From assembly GCF_036324505.1 (NCBI RefSeq), contig NC_086360.1, positions 7,237,226 through 7,301,225 on the forward strand: a stretch of 64,000 bases of DNA, given 5' to 3'. A program made the position numbers and the translations under genes. Numbering within the stretch: the stretch's first letter is position 1; each line of letters starts with the position of its first letter. The notes beneath the pieces are model-generated. The model was given only the letters and a program-made list of their open reading frames with translations. It did no database searches and was not told where the DNA came from. Of the stretch, positions 40,101 through 53,745 are shown one piece after another. Source of the stretch: Eleginops maclovinus. Lineage: Eukaryota > Chordata > Actinopteri > Perciformes > Eleginopidae.

Positions 40101-42004
40101 CTTCCTTTCTTGCTCCAGCTCCAAATGCACCCCTACCTCCTCTTAATAGACATAGCTGCCCCTCAATGGTGCTACAGACTATCTCCCGGGCTCTTTCAGA
40201 TACTGCCGACCTGTATTTTTCCCCCACACATGCCAAAGAGATGAATGGCTCGGCCGACTAATGACAGGTAACGAGAGGCCTGGCCTCTTGTTCTTTTTTT
40301 CCAGGCTGTTCCACCTCGCCTTGTTTTTAAAGCCCTTCCTTTACAAATTACAGTGGAGAAGACCCCAGCCACGCACACCTCCAGATGTTCCACAGCAGCA
40401 TCAACGACGCCTCATATTATTTCACTGCCGCTCCATTGCAACACTCTGAGAACTAATTGCAGCATTGAGAGTTAAAATGCTGCTCTTACATCTTGAAATG
40501 TCTCTAGGTGCATGTTAGGGCCCAAACGATTGCGATATTGCAGGATTTTCATTCATAAATACCTGCTTCTACTATTTCCTAAAAGGGAACATATGCTAAC
40601 AGAAATACCCATACTTTATTAGCTGGAGTAATTGGAGTACTTTATCAGAATCACCAAGACTCACTTACCATCAAAAAGATTGATGAATGTAAAAACAATA
40701 TGACATTGTGGAAAAGCTGAATATGCGGTTCCCAATAACTCACAGCTTTATATGGAGTTTAAACTAATTGTTTAGCCGTTCAAATTTACTGTTCACTGTA
40801 CAATGTACGGTTCACTCTCAATGCTCTCATACCTAACCCTAACCCATCACTTACTCAGCACTATAGACTAGATTCGACAAGGTGCATGTGGCCAGGGGAC
40901 CGTTTGCGTTCTCTCAATCCAATGCTTTTCAGATATTTCCGCCAGGGGGAGACCAAAACGTAGCATAAAGAGATAGAAAATAAGACCTCCATTCATCAGG
41001 TGGACACAAACATGACTCTAAAAGCATAAATGTGTTGCTCTGTAATAAGCAGCTGTTGGCTAACAAGTACAACATATCAACTTGAAAGGTGATGATTATA
41101 TCTATGCTGTGTTTACATTTTAAAGACCATACATCAATCAATATGCTTCAGCTCATTTTTTTCCTCTTGTCCTTGTTTGATTAAAGGGGACCTTCCACTA
41201 AAAAATGTTTTTGACATAAGATAGGTCAATATGAGTTTGTGAACTATGGTAGGTTTGAAAACTATTGAACTTGTCTGCTGTATGCAATAGCCAAAGATAT
41301 GGACCAATCTCAAGTCTCCGTCAGTGTTACGTAGCCAAGCTTAATTATTATTCATGGCTCCGCCCACTTGGTTTGTAACCGCCCAAAGAATGTTTGACAG
41401 AACCAGGCAGAACGAAATCCGGTGACTAGCAGACCCGCCTTTCAGACGCAGATGAATTGTGGAGTTGTTGTGGGAGTTGAGCCGCAAGCACACTGCTTAC
41501 CTTGGCAAAGCAGCAAGTTACCAAGCTTCCAGGCTGTATGCACACTAACTTTACCTGAACTGTGCAGAAATACGGCAATGGTTTTTCCTTCACAACACGT
41601 TAACCTCTTAAGCCCAGACGCAGCAACTTGTAAGAAACAGCGTCTCAGGGCATGTTCACATTTAACAAACTATTAATGTGGCATACCCACTTAACGGGAA
41701 GAAACTCAACTACCAGATCATATCAACCATGTCTACCAAAACAAAACATAATTCCAACACCAAGAGTCTAAATCAGCACTGAATGAAAACGAACTAACGC
41801 TACATAGCACCGAGTGAGCTACGGCGATTTTTTAACTTCATGCTATCTGCACAAACCACATATCATATGAAATTGGTATAAGTCTCATCACTGTTCGACC
41901 AAAACTCACTGAACTAGCAGCCAAGAAAGAGCAAGAAAACTGCTTCACTTTACAGAGCCATAGCTATAAACAGTCTTTGCTGTTTGTGATCAAAAGTTGT
42001 GTTC

Positions 42005-42114
42005 AAGGTCATACAAACGCTGCTGAAGGTCATACAAACGCTGTTGAATGTCATACAAACGCTCTTGAAGGTCATACAAACGCTGCTGAAGGTCATACAA
42101 ACGCTGCTGAAGGT
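42005..42114 (+). repeat. 21-bp minisatellite, five copies plus a partial
   Basis: Five head-to-tail copies of a 21-bp unit beginning AAGGTCATACAAACGC, with few substitutions. Because 21 is divisible by three it gives a heptad-like repeat in translation. No evidence that it is translated. Confidence 0.9.
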
Positions 42115-42262
42115 TAATCCGGTGTCTCTGTGTCACTTTGAAATGATTACTGATAATCTATCATTATTTATTTGTTATAAACTGGTAAGGCACCACAAGC
42201 GATGCCATTTTTTTCAGTTTTTTTCAGGGGCGGGACATTTGACAAATCTCTAAGCGGTTGAC

Positions 42263-42329
42263 CAATCACAGCAGAGTCGCCAGCTAACTAATCACAGCAG
42301 AGTCGCCAGCTAACCAATCAGAGCAGAGT
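42263..42329 (+). repeat. 26-bp tandem duplication, 2.6 copies
   Basis: Unit CAATCACAGCAGAGTCGCCA plus GCTAAC repeats at 42263, 42289 and (partial) 42315. It is a local expansion of a block present once in the other MITE copies. The units contain CCAAT-like words. Confidence 0.85.
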
Positions 42330-45088
42330 GCGCTTTTGCAAAGGTGGGGGTATGGGCTCTTCAGAGCGTTTTTCAGACGAGAGAAAAGTTGTCATTTATG
42401 TACAGGCAGTGTGAGGAAAATAAAGCGCTTTTTCAACATTGAAGCATGAAAACATGTCATAGTGGAGCAACAAAACACATATATGGACCTGAAAAGTAGC
42501 ATAATAGGGGACCTTTAAAGCACCTGAACATTGTTAGAAGATAGGTGGAGAACCCATTTTAATCCTGAAAACATAATGTTTTTATCAACATGATGAATAT
42601 CCAGCCTTAGATACAGGAGTTGTAGTCTGTGTTCAGTTTGAGATTAAGCCCTGATAGAGAAAGATAATAAAGCTCAATGTAACTGTTTCTGCTGGCATGT
42701 GGGTAAAAGATGATAACACATTCCTTTGTCCCCCTAAATAATACCCAAACAGCATACATGAAAAGAATAAGAATTAGACTTTCTGATGAGATTAAACTGA
42801 CTCCTCTGAGCCCTTGCTGTTGAAGACGATGATTTGTTGATAAAACTAGAAGGAGAAGGAGGGATATTGCAGCTCTGAACCAAACTTGTCCGTCGATACT
42901 GTGGCACTGTTTATACTCTAGATTAATGATTGCTGGGCCTCTGTGCCTAGGAGGGACTGTAGGAGATGGAGAGGAGGCAATGGGGAGCCGTGATACTGTT
43001 TACCTTTCTACAACCGTCGCCAGCGGGGGCTCCAGGGTCCGCTCAAGCCAAAACAGCAAGAAGGAGGCACGACCAGCTCTGTGCTATTTCCAGTGGACAA
43101 GATAAAGGATGCCCAGGTCGCTGCGCTCAGACGTGGGAGGCACAGGGAGCTGGGAATCAGTAATTGCTTGCTATTATTGTCCCTCCAGGCTTATTGGCGG
43201 CATTTTAACCCTATGGAGACAGGAATATTGCCTCCCCTCTATTTTCTGATCAGCCTCAAGCATGATATACCATATAATGTGTATTATGGCTCATGTAAAG
43301 CTGACAGAGTAAAGAATTAACTGGTAAAAGTAAAACTGTTGTTAAATGCTTTTTCTACTGGAGAGATAGTACAATTAAAGATCTGTTCTTGACAAGGAAA
43401 TTATTTTTACAATGTAGGTAATGAAAGTTTGGAAGATTAAACTGCTGACGTGTTCAGGGAGGTTTGTCATTTATTGTTGTAAAGGTTATTGCTGCATTCA
43501 GGACAGGTGGCAGCTTTAGATTCTGAAAAGTCAGTCCACTGCAGAAGCACCTGCAACCTGCATTCTGAGTGATTGCAAAATTGTATAGAAGTCTATGAAA
43601 AACAGATACTTCTTCTTACTTGTTTTATTAACTCAAAAAACATTTCCTGGAAAAATTATTGTCTCAATTGATAGGTTTAAGAATTCTTCAAAACAGCATG
43701 ATTATCATTTATTAAATGATGGCTGCAATCACAGTGACATAGACCTTCAAGATGGGTATCTTTGATTGACTGCTACCACAGTGTTTGATTGTTGACCTGG
43801 TTTTTTATTTGAAAAACATCCACAGGCATATTGGTTTTGTTACCAGATAAAATCATCTTTAACATTCATCAATCCTTAAAAGCACCTTGAGTTCTTTTTA
43901 GGTAACTAATTAAAAATTAAAATTAAAAATGTTTCAAAATGTATCCATCAACTCCATGAACAAGGGCCAAACTCCATCTGCTGATCGAGATAACAATGGG
44001 ATGATCAAAGGCACTAGAACAGCTCCTGAATGGGTTTTGTGTTGAGATTTCCTAACCTACCGTTTATTATTTGAATTTGAGAGCACAATCAGCAGCTTTC
44101 CACATTTTTATCTTCTGCATGTTCAGTGATAAGCATCTTCTGCTGCAGAGAATTAAGACAACTTTTGGGGTTCTATATGGACTTCAAATGTGGTTCAAAA
44201 CTGCCCGTCGACACTACCCTTTGGGTTGTATTACACTTGAATAATGCTTATTATAGAAACAAAATATATGACAAGGAACTGGGCATGACAGTGCGCCCCC
44301 ACCCAAGGCAAATGATAGTTTTTGTTTTTACTTATATTTAAAATCTCCTGCTCCACTTTCTTTAAAGGGAAAATACTTAAAACGCTTCTCAAGTGGGCCT
44401 CTATGGCATGACAAATATGTCAGTATCTTCCTGGGGTTTTATTAAATCAAAACCTTGATGGACCAGTTTACCAAACCCCCCCCCTGAAGCCCAACTCCGT
44501 GCTTTCATTCAGTGAGGACTTTGTTTGTCTCTCTGGCACTAAAACCACGGACACCCCACCGAGAAGGCGCGTGGCGGGGGTAGAAACCCTCAATAAAACC
44601 CTCGACGGCCATCCGGAGACATAGCTGTCAAACGCCCAGAGGGTGTCACAGAGCAGGACAGCTGACTCAGCCTGAATGTGTCACCGGGGTAACAAAGTAG
44701 GAAAAATGGGACATGTGAATGTAATTTCCCCCTATTACATAACTGTTGAGATAAGTGGCACAGCTTTACACTACGGTCTAATTGTGATGAAATTATTTCA
44801 GTGTTCCCTCCCTGTTTCAGCAAACAAATCACAGTGTTCCCTCTCATAAAAGATGTATCCCATGTTCTGTTCAGAGACAAATGCCTTCCCTCCTGACTCA
44901 GAGCTGGTTATCATATTTGAGCATCACACCTGTGAGACAGACATTCCTATTGGTTTACACGCTGTACTCAAGTGAAGCGATGACCTAAATGTTTACTCAG
45001 CAAGCTCCCTGAACGACATGCTGACAACTTCACAGTTTGCTGCTCTTTAGAGCAAGTGCAAAGAATTCAAAAAATGTGCCTTTTTTTG

Positions 45089-45128
45089 GTCGTAGCTGCC
45101 ATTACACAGATCTTTTCACAGCTACGAC
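45089..45128. repeat. Short hairpin: 10-bp perfect stem, 20-base loop
   Basis: GTCGTAGCTG at 45089-45098 pairs with CAGCTACGAC at 45119-45128. T-rich and A-rich flanks extend the stem with a one-base bulge. Confidence 0.7.
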
Positions 45129-46814
45129 AAAAGAGCCATATCGTCCAATAAACATTTAACAACCTCATTAAGTCAAACATGGTTTGTTTTTTCACACCAG
45201 GACAGAACAATAAGCCTGCTGGCCTGGGTCCAAAACAGTGTCAACTCTTCAATCAACTCTGGATTATTGCTTAAATTCTTACTAATTGTTCATATCACTC
45301 ACAAGTAACTCATATTCTCTGCTCTGAGAGAAAAGGGTTTTAAACAAACCTTGATTTCATCCTGTAACGTCTTTTTTAAGTCCCTCAGGGATGAATTACA
45401 AGGCTATCGGAGGACTTTAAAAGACTTGACTTGAGGCCTCAAATTATGTTAAATTCTGTCAACGAGGTTCCTTTCACATGCAAAACAAAAGGACAGAAGC
45501 TTTTTGTCCATACCTCAGACTGGCCTGTAATAAACGAGTCGAGGCATGTTCCCTCTCTAACTAGAGGGCAAAGGTCATTCAAACAGGCCAGAGAGTGCAC
45601 GGTCACTCTTAGCTGGACTGGCTTCCGATGCATCAAATGTCTTCGTAATGAAAGGTCAAAGCATTAAAGGCTTTGGACTGACAGAGGTGGTAATTAGATG
45701 TGTTAGATCCTGCCATTAAGCCAATCCCACAGTGCTGGTTTGAGAAAGAAAAGGGTCTAGTTAGGAAAGGTTGTGAAAATGGCATTCCGTAGGTGAAATC
45801 ACATGTCAGAATCTCTTTCTCATAAGAAAGAAACGAAAACTAAAGGTTAGTGATTCCTAACTCCATAAAATCAGTCAGAAGTTCTACTGATATCAGTGGC
45901 TGCAAGGACTAGGTATGGCAAGGTTACATAGATATGTAAAAAACACATTTTTGATGCCTGACATGCTTCGCCCTCAAAATCATAAAAAAGGACCATGCTA
46001 CCTGTAATTGGCTGGGTTGCTATTGTAAGTTACTTTAGATAAAATGGTAAACTAAATATACTTGAATGTAAAGTATATCATATCAACAACTACCGGCAAG
46101 ACCCCTGTTAGACCTAGTATATTCAGAGTCTCCAGGGGTAACTACTGTATATTGTTGGCTGCATTTTCATTTGCAACAGAGATAATGTCGAACCAGAATT
46201 TAGTTCACATTGAAGTTCTGCTAAGACTCTAAAAATAGAAGAATCGTATCAGTTAATTGTTCCCTTAAAATCATAACTTAATAAACCTTGTAGCGCCTTT
46301 AGAGGCCCCAAGTGAGGAAAGCTTTGAAAATATGCTGAGTGTGAAAGTACAGCTCAATTAATTGATACTGCACTCATATTACTTCCCAACATTTTATTTA
46401 AGCGTAGAACTTTAAATGTAGAACTTTAAACCATGTTATATTGAAATAAAAGCCTCATGTCCAAGTACACTACTTTTTGACAACAATCTTGCAGTGACAA
46501 TAGATATGTAATTTAAGTTATGAGACATTACACCTGTCAGCAATACATAATCCTGAAGATTCACCTACTTCTAAAGCCTAAACTGGTATTTCAAAACCCT
46601 TTTGCACTACCTTTTAAATCCATTATCAAATATCTGAAAGCGGGGTGGTTTGTTTGAGACTCTTTGGAGATATGTGGACAGCAAGATAACAACAAACAGT
46701 TTCGAAAAACTGACTGAGCGTTGAAAACTTTGATTAAAACACTGATAAAACTTGCATACTGCTACAAAAGTAAGGTTTTGAATGCATTATTATTACTTGT
46801 TGTAACATATTGGG

Positions 46815-46862
46815 AGTATGGAAATAGTACTTTCACTTAAGTATAGGTTCTTCCTACACTGG
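46815..46862 (+). repeat. Short fragment of a TACTTAAGTA-rich fish repeat
   Basis: AATAGTACTTTCACTTAAGT followed by TTCTTCCTACACTGG matches the end of the repeat seen more fully at 53461-53745. Confidence 0.4.
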
Positions 46863-47789
46863 TAACTGCTCACAACAGGGTCAGCTATTTGTTTACTATG
46901 AACGGAAGAGTGATTTTTGACAGTGTCTGTAGATTAAAAACAGTCTCAGTGCCAAGTCGCGCTCTTTTGAATAAATAAAGCTTTTTATTGAGAAATCTTT
47001 GCTTGTTCAAAGAGGTCTAGGAAATGCAAATATCAAGCCACCGTGACCTGCTTGGCTCAATACTCTCGATCTGCGAGAGGTTGTAAACAAACAAAAAGTC
47101 AGCAAAAGGCCAAGAGAGATGAGGTCAAATTTATTCGCCAGTCTAATAAATAAACACACAGCCACGGTTTCAAACAAGAGCCAGGGAAATGAAATGGATC
47201 AATGCAACGGTCTTTATATTTTCTTATCAGACAGGCAGGGAGCCAAGTGGTGGGATAGTGTAGATAATCCCAGCATCCTGTGGGGTCCAACGCAAGTGGC
47301 TTTGTTTTTCTGCTGAGTGAGCCAGCAGCGCTCAGGTAAGGAGGGGAGATGAAATCATTGACAGGCTGGGCCTGGCATCCAACATGCTCCCCCTGAGGCA
47401 AACATTCATCTCCACCTGTCATCATCTGCATTATCTTACAATTCCACCACAGAGACACCTCTCAGTAAAAGGTTAACAGTGCAGGGTAATGAGCACAGAC
47501 GCAAAGATCATCATATTACACTCATAAAACTGCGACAGACTGAGGCACAATTATAACACTTGGCTTTTAAATCTCGGAGGGGATAAGGCACTGCATGTTT
47601 TCCTGTCCTGGATTTTCACGCAAATCATACAATAAGAGAGATGAGAATTAAGGACCGAGATCAGGGAGAGGGGACTGACATTTCAACAAAAAGAAGAATC
47701 AGATTGTGTTCCCAAGGTAGCGAAATCTATTATTTTTCAATAATTAGGGACAGCATTAGTACCAAAGAATGTTAAATCTTAGCTCTATG

Positions 47790-48072
47790 TACTCTGATAG
47801 GTTAGCTGGCTATGTTGTGATTGGTCAACCACTTAGAGATGTTCCGCCCCTTAGCTTATAAAGTAGAATGTCTTGGTGGTCTCGCCAATAAAAGCATGAG
47901 TGCAACATTGATCTTATAATGTTTCGGAAGTAAACTAAGGAGTGCAAATTGGACGTTTCAGGAAGGTGTGTGGATGAACTTTGGGATTTTAGCCTTTGCA
48001 GAACATTTACATGCACACAAACCTATATAACACACTACAGGAAAGAGAAAAAACCCCAAAAGGGCGCCTTAA
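47790..48072 (-). mobile_element. TTAA-family MITE fragment, minus orientation
   Basis: Ends at TTAA (48069-48072). On the minus strand it runs GGCGCCCTTTTGGGG, TTTCCTGTAGTGTGTTATA, CATGTAAATGTTCTGC, and later GGTTGACCAATCACAAC. This is the same order as the other family members. The far end is missing or diverged. Confidence 0.65.
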
Positions 48073-51000
48073 ACTTTCAGCAATCTTTAAATTATAATAC
48101 TGACTGTATAATTGAGAGATTAGGTTAGGAAATCAAATGTTTTTGACCCTATACCTCAATAAAGATGCTACTTTGTGGCTGCTAGCTCTCTCGTACAAGT
48201 GACCTATTTAGCTGCCTTTTTGCACATACACTGCAGATGGCAATACATGATGAATTTGACCCATTTGTGCAGCAGGTTATCGGTGAAACTAGGCGGCTTG
48301 TTATGCACTTTAACCACAGTAGCACCCCTGCATGCAAGACACGTTCCTGTCAGTTAATAATCGGCCAATGAAGGATTGCTAATGGTGAGAAAAGAAGGGT
48401 GAAAACATTGCTAGTAGGCCTATCGACTGAGATCACATTTTTGCTTAACTGCTAAATACAACAAGTTTTTCAGATTTAATTCAGCAACAAAAAAAAAGAT
48501 GGCGATATGATACTGTTTTAATATTTTTCCTCCAGCTGTACTTTAAAGTGTTTCCACCATGAGGAGATTTAGTTATTCTGTCTTGAAACATCTTTAACCG
48601 CCCTCTCGCTCTGCCTACAGTCTGTTTGGTTGCACCTCAGCTGCTTCATCAATAATCCAGACATACACAAAGGAAAATGTGGTTGACCAGAGATTGACTT
48701 CCTAGTAGAAAAAAAGAGCAGTAGGAGGGGAAGGAAGCCAGATTGAGCAGGAATCACTGCAATTGAGGGAAGAAGAGGAAGAGGACGTGAGGAGGAAGGC
48801 GGACCTGCCAGCATGGTTCTCGACCTACCCAAATGGTCCATGAGTAGAGGTTTTTGGTGCAGGCAGATGTTGTAAAATGTTTTGGAATTTGGATTACAGG
48901 CTCTGGAAATCTGATTTATACCTGTAATTTCTAAGAGAAATAAAGCTGGAAATGCTCCTTCTGGTTAATGGCATAAATGTAAAACTAACAACTACAAATG
49001 TCACAATTCTAAGCTTGAATGCCATCATTTCTACCAAAAATGTTGGAAAACAGAGAATGTGAAGACAGATAACACAGCACCAAGACTTGAATTACAGTGT
49101 AAGAACTTCAAAGTCCTTCTGAGTTTTACTGTGCGCTTTTATGCACATGTGCAAGCTTAAGTCACATGTTGGTGTGATATTAATGTAACTTTTGTTTTTT
49201 GTATGTAACAGTTTTTTTGCTACCCTCATTTTTCAGAAATAAAAAAAAAGTTGTATCTCTGTTGTAGAGAATTAGTAAATATCTCCAAAGCATAAAAGAC
49301 TCCCTCATGTGCAACCATTCTTCACATTTAAAATATTTTCTTAGAGACAAAAGGACACATTTTTGAAGCCGTTCTCCCTGATGATGTTCTCCTTCCTCCT
49401 CTTGTATTCAAGACAAAAACAGGAGGGAAACCCAGGCATGAAGCAAAAAATAAGAGCCCTGTGGATGGGAGGTTTGTGATCCGCAGCGTGTGTGAACACG
49501 GCTGCCTGAGCCGACAGGGACAAAGACTTGGCTCAGTTTAACGCTTCTCTGTTTAAACACTTGTAGCTCCAAGAGCCTGCAGGCACAGACAGAAGAAAAA
49601 GTAGAGCAAGAAACAAAAAAACGTGGCTCAGGGCTGCATGCTGGTATTTACTGATAAGAGGCAAACTGGACTTGAATGGCGGCCCAGAAATCAAACACTC
49701 TGAATGAAGTGAAAGACAAAAGGACGACGACCTCCCAGACTCTCAGCAATGAAACTGTCAAAACCACCGACGGAATGGCCTGGAGGGTCGGGGGGGCAGA
49801 TTAGGGGGGGGAAGGGCTTGATGAGAGTTTGTTTGCCCATTAGTTGAGCAGCCGGGTGTTTGCCAAAGGTTGCTCTACTTCACTCTGCCTGTCTGCAGAG
49901 AGCTGGTGGGGGGGGCAAAGTCTTAGCTCCAGTCGAGGGACCAAGGTAAACTCTTATTTAGCAGTGTCTCAACCGAGGATCAGGGCCCTTTGAGGGGTCG
50001 TTACATGAAAGTACCCCCAGTTACTTGTCATATCCTGCGAATAAAGTTTGAAGTAAAAAATAAGCTGTATGTCATAAAACACATTCTGTTTTTTCTAGCT
50101 ATTTATTCACTGACACATTTCTCAGACTAACATTAGCACTGACCTAGTAAAACAGCCTCCTCAATCATTTCAGTGTGACTCCTGTACATTCAAAAAACAT
50201 AGAAAATACAGTGTCATCTAGCAGTCACATGCAGTTCAACATAATCCAGCAACACATTGTATTGGCTAATAAAATATGCGGGAGCATGCATTTCCGATGG
50301 ATATCTACGCAGTATGTAGTACTTCTATTTCCATTTACACTTAATAGATTTGCAAATACAGTTTACAATGTTGCCTCAGAGGCCTTTAAACAAATGGATG
50401 TATTACTCGAACTTGATTTTCTAGATAATACTTCATCCTCTCACCTGCATCCAGCTGGTTAATGGCATAGACCATAATCTACTTTCACCAAATGTACAAT
50501 ATGTGTATCATTTGAATTTGAAATCATTATTAGCCATAAAATGTTGTCCTTGTTGTCTTCCAGCCTCAGTTTTAGCATGAAATCAACAAAGGACTCAGGA
50601 TCTGGGAGGTGGAAAAACCACTGGTTCACAATTTTGAACCAGTTCTGTAACAAAAAAGCATCGGCACCGAACTAGAACAGAACGGATTTTAGTTGTTGCA
50701 CTCTGGTCCTAAAAGACACATTTCATTCAACTAAAGGGAAAATGTGCATTAGAAGTAATCTGATTGTTATATTTTCAATCGGTTTTCAGATTTTCAGAAT
50801 TGTAACATGAAGGGTGTTACTGAACAAGTCTCAAGGTGTCTTTTCAATCTAATGCTTCCATGCAATCTATTCCAACCTTAGAGACAGAGATGAAAATAAA
50901 ATTGTTTTTTAAATACTTTCCCTCCCTAGAGCAAAAACAAATGGGATACTGCTGCTCTGGCTCAAAAGTATGGAGGGGTTCAAGATGCAAGAAGCAGTTT

Positions 51001-53460
51001 AGCTTTAAAAGCATCTTGAAAAGAGCAGCCAGTGTAGGCACTTCACAGCCTGGAGCACCTTAATAATTCAGATGTGGTACAGCCACGAATGGCAAGTCCT
51101 CAAATGATCTATTTCTGTGTGTCCTGGGCCACAGTGCTTCTGAAAAGCCGCTATTCTCCTGACATCAGTGCGGGCCGCCACTCACTTCATTATGTCGGGA
51201 ACTTCACACATCACAACAGCAGGGAAAACCTCTCAAAAGAGATGAGTGGAAACAGGAACAGGACGTGCTGTGTGTGGCGTAGTTCATCGGGAGGAATCAG
51301 GATTCACAATCTAACAAATAAAAAACGATATGCCTGACCTGACTATTAATAGCGGCGTTGGGTGAAGACGTGACTCATTCAAACTTCATTGCGTGTTTGA
51401 AGTAGTTTTTTTGATTTTATGTTGAGGCTGAGCACCAAACACAAACAACCTCCAACTGGGTCAAAGTTTAGATTCAGTCAAAACCGAGGCTCATGAATCT
51501 GAAGTCTTACACTGACTCATCATATCATTATGCTGAAATTACAATATGGCAACTGGAGCCACCTGCGTCGAAAGCACAGTCTGAAGATATGGGCCAAGGA
51601 AATATGAAATCAGAAAACTTATCAGAGCACAGGATTTCAGTCATGGGCATCATTCAATTAGTGCAGGACTTTTTTCTGCTAAATCACATACTGTATATAA
51701 CATTGCTATGAAGCAGAAGCTTCTGTTTTCAATGACAATTTCGAAAGAAATGCAAAAAGAGGATTTTTTGTTGTTTTTTAATTAAAATTAGCTTAGATTC
51801 ATTCATTTTCACCCATAATATTCATCATAAATTGCTCATAAAATGAAATGAAATTCAAAAAACAATTATCTTGAAATATTGCAGAGTCCTGTCTTCTTCT
51901 TCTAAACTTTCCAGCAAATAAGAAGTAGTCTAGCTTTTTAGTAGCCCAATATAATCCACAATAATAAATGGTTGCTGAGCAAGAAACAAACAATTTAATG
52001 ACTTGAAATTAGCCCAAACGAAAAAAAAGACAATAGACTTTATTAAACATTTGCTCTCATATTCTACTCTCATAATAAGTATTCACTGGCTGACTTGTTC
52101 CTTCATTTCCATGAAGACACACACTGTAGTTTTTTCTGGCTCAATCACACATCCGATGCTACCAGGAATAATTATTTGGCATTGGATGTGTATTAATCCA
52201 CAGTTTGAAAAAAATCCTGTGTACTTTATGGTAAAGGAGATAATAAAGAAAGCAAGTACCTTTCTTCAGCATTTAGAGGAGTAGCTATTTTCATGTCTGC
52301 CACTTAGAAACCTCCGGGGTATTTTACTCAGTTGGATGCCCTCCTAAGAGAAAAGGACCATTTGACCGCAACTTTGGTCTTTATGCAGGGTTTGTTCATG
52401 TTGAAAAAAATGTATTCTATGAAATTCTACAGAAAAGTCGAGTTTTACAGGAAACAAGTCAGAAAATCTCCCCACAATCAAACATTATTTGGCTTGTTAG
52501 AAGAAAAAACACCTTGAGTAGAGGCTAAATGTCTTGTTGGACTTTATATTCTTTGCGTGGCCTGAAATCAGTATCTTCCGTTTAAAAAGTTCAAAACTAC
52601 TTAGTTTGCAGCTGGCAATTGCTCCCTCCTCGACCGTCGGGTGACTCTACCTGTCCAAGACTTCTATCAGGCTGAAAGAGGAGAATGCTGACAGACTTTT
52701 CTGTCTCAAAGGACTTAGGATCCTGCTGTCAGACATCTTCCTTCCTGCCTTTACTTTGTCCCTGTCAACCCTCAGGTGATGTTTTCATACCCCTCGGTCT
52801 GTTTTCCCCTTCAATGCTTCGTTCTTCAGAGATGCAGCCTTGAAGTGTTCCTGCAGTGCATGTCCGATCCCTCGGGGGGAGGGGGGACATATGCAGTCTG
52901 ATTTAGCCTTCCCTCTGATCCCATGGGACGCTTAGAGCACGAACAGCGTGAAGCCAGTCAACGGCGACACAGAGGAATTATCACTACAGCTTGAGCGCTA
53001 ATCCACCAATGGGGCCCTGGGAAAAAAAGGCAGATTCCACTAATATACATATTCTGTTCAACAGCAGTCAGATCCTATTAGTGCTTTAATATCATACTTC
53101 ACCGCCGAACCCCAACGGGCACAATGTGGATGGATATGAACACTCTTTCTGGGGATATTACCCCTAGGCACAGAGGAAGTGAGAGATAGGATATTTTAAA
53201 ATAGCTGACTGTATTTGCCTTGACTGTACTCTCCGTTTAATATCAGCTTCTTTTCTTTGCCATTCATCATCGTCAAACTCAAGTTTTGAAGTGTGTTGGG
53301 TAGCAGCAATCAGACGGACTGCTGATATTGTTTTTCTGAAGCTGGCTGGAAATGTTCTGCAAAACTATTTCCCAGAGAGATTACCTCTGTGCACTCAAGC
53401 TAAACTGAAGGATTGAAGTCCTATGATGAAAGGTGATCAGGGCTGCTCAAATGAATAATA

Positions 53461-53745
53461 AAAAAAATGTACTCAAGTACTACCCAGTCAATAAAAGGGT
53501 TAAAATGAGCACAACCTTGAACATCCCACAGAACTGAAATGCAACATTAATGCAGCAGTAATATTATTCAAGAAACATAAAAGTAAATAACTGACAGGGA
53601 ACATTTCAGAAAGAATACCTTTCATACTTGAATATATTTTGCCCATCATACTGGTACTTGAGTAAAGTTCTCAATACGCTTGTAGGGAAGTATTTTTACA
53701 GTTTGTATTAGTAATTTTACTTCAATAAAAGGATCTGTCTTCTAA
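53461..53745 (+). repeat. Fragment of a common fish repeat rich in TACTTGAGTA words
   Basis: Begins with TGTACTCAAGTACTA, continues with TTAAAATGAGCACAACCTTG and GCAACATTAATGCAGCAG, and ends with GTATTTTTACAGTTTGTATT and ACTTCAATAAAAGGATCTG. The order fits a non-autonomous DNA repeat widespread in teleosts. Its ends are decayed. Confidence 0.55.

Larger units (their letters stand above)
41181..42518. mobile_element. Composite TTAA-flanked MITE region, about 1.3 kb
   Basis: Left border TTAAAGGGGACC (41181) and right border GGGGACCTTTAA (ending 42518). The right 300 bases match the local TTAA family: GGTTGACCAATCACAGCAG, AATAAAGCGC and GCATAATAGGGG. The left end is only partly related, so this may be two elements joined. 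A 21-bp minisatellite and a 26-bp duplication lie inside. Confidence 0.6.
42519..47789. other. Non-coding; possible regulatory block at 47.04-47.46 kb
   Basis: Mostly AT-rich without gene signals. 47040-47460 is more balanced in composition, with words such as TAATAAATAAAC and GACAGG that occur in developmental enhancers. This is weak evidence. Confidence 0.35.

Noticed and set aside
40505..40560. CGATTGCGATATTGC stretch resembling a hAT-type repeat end
   Set aside because: Too short and without a second supporting block.
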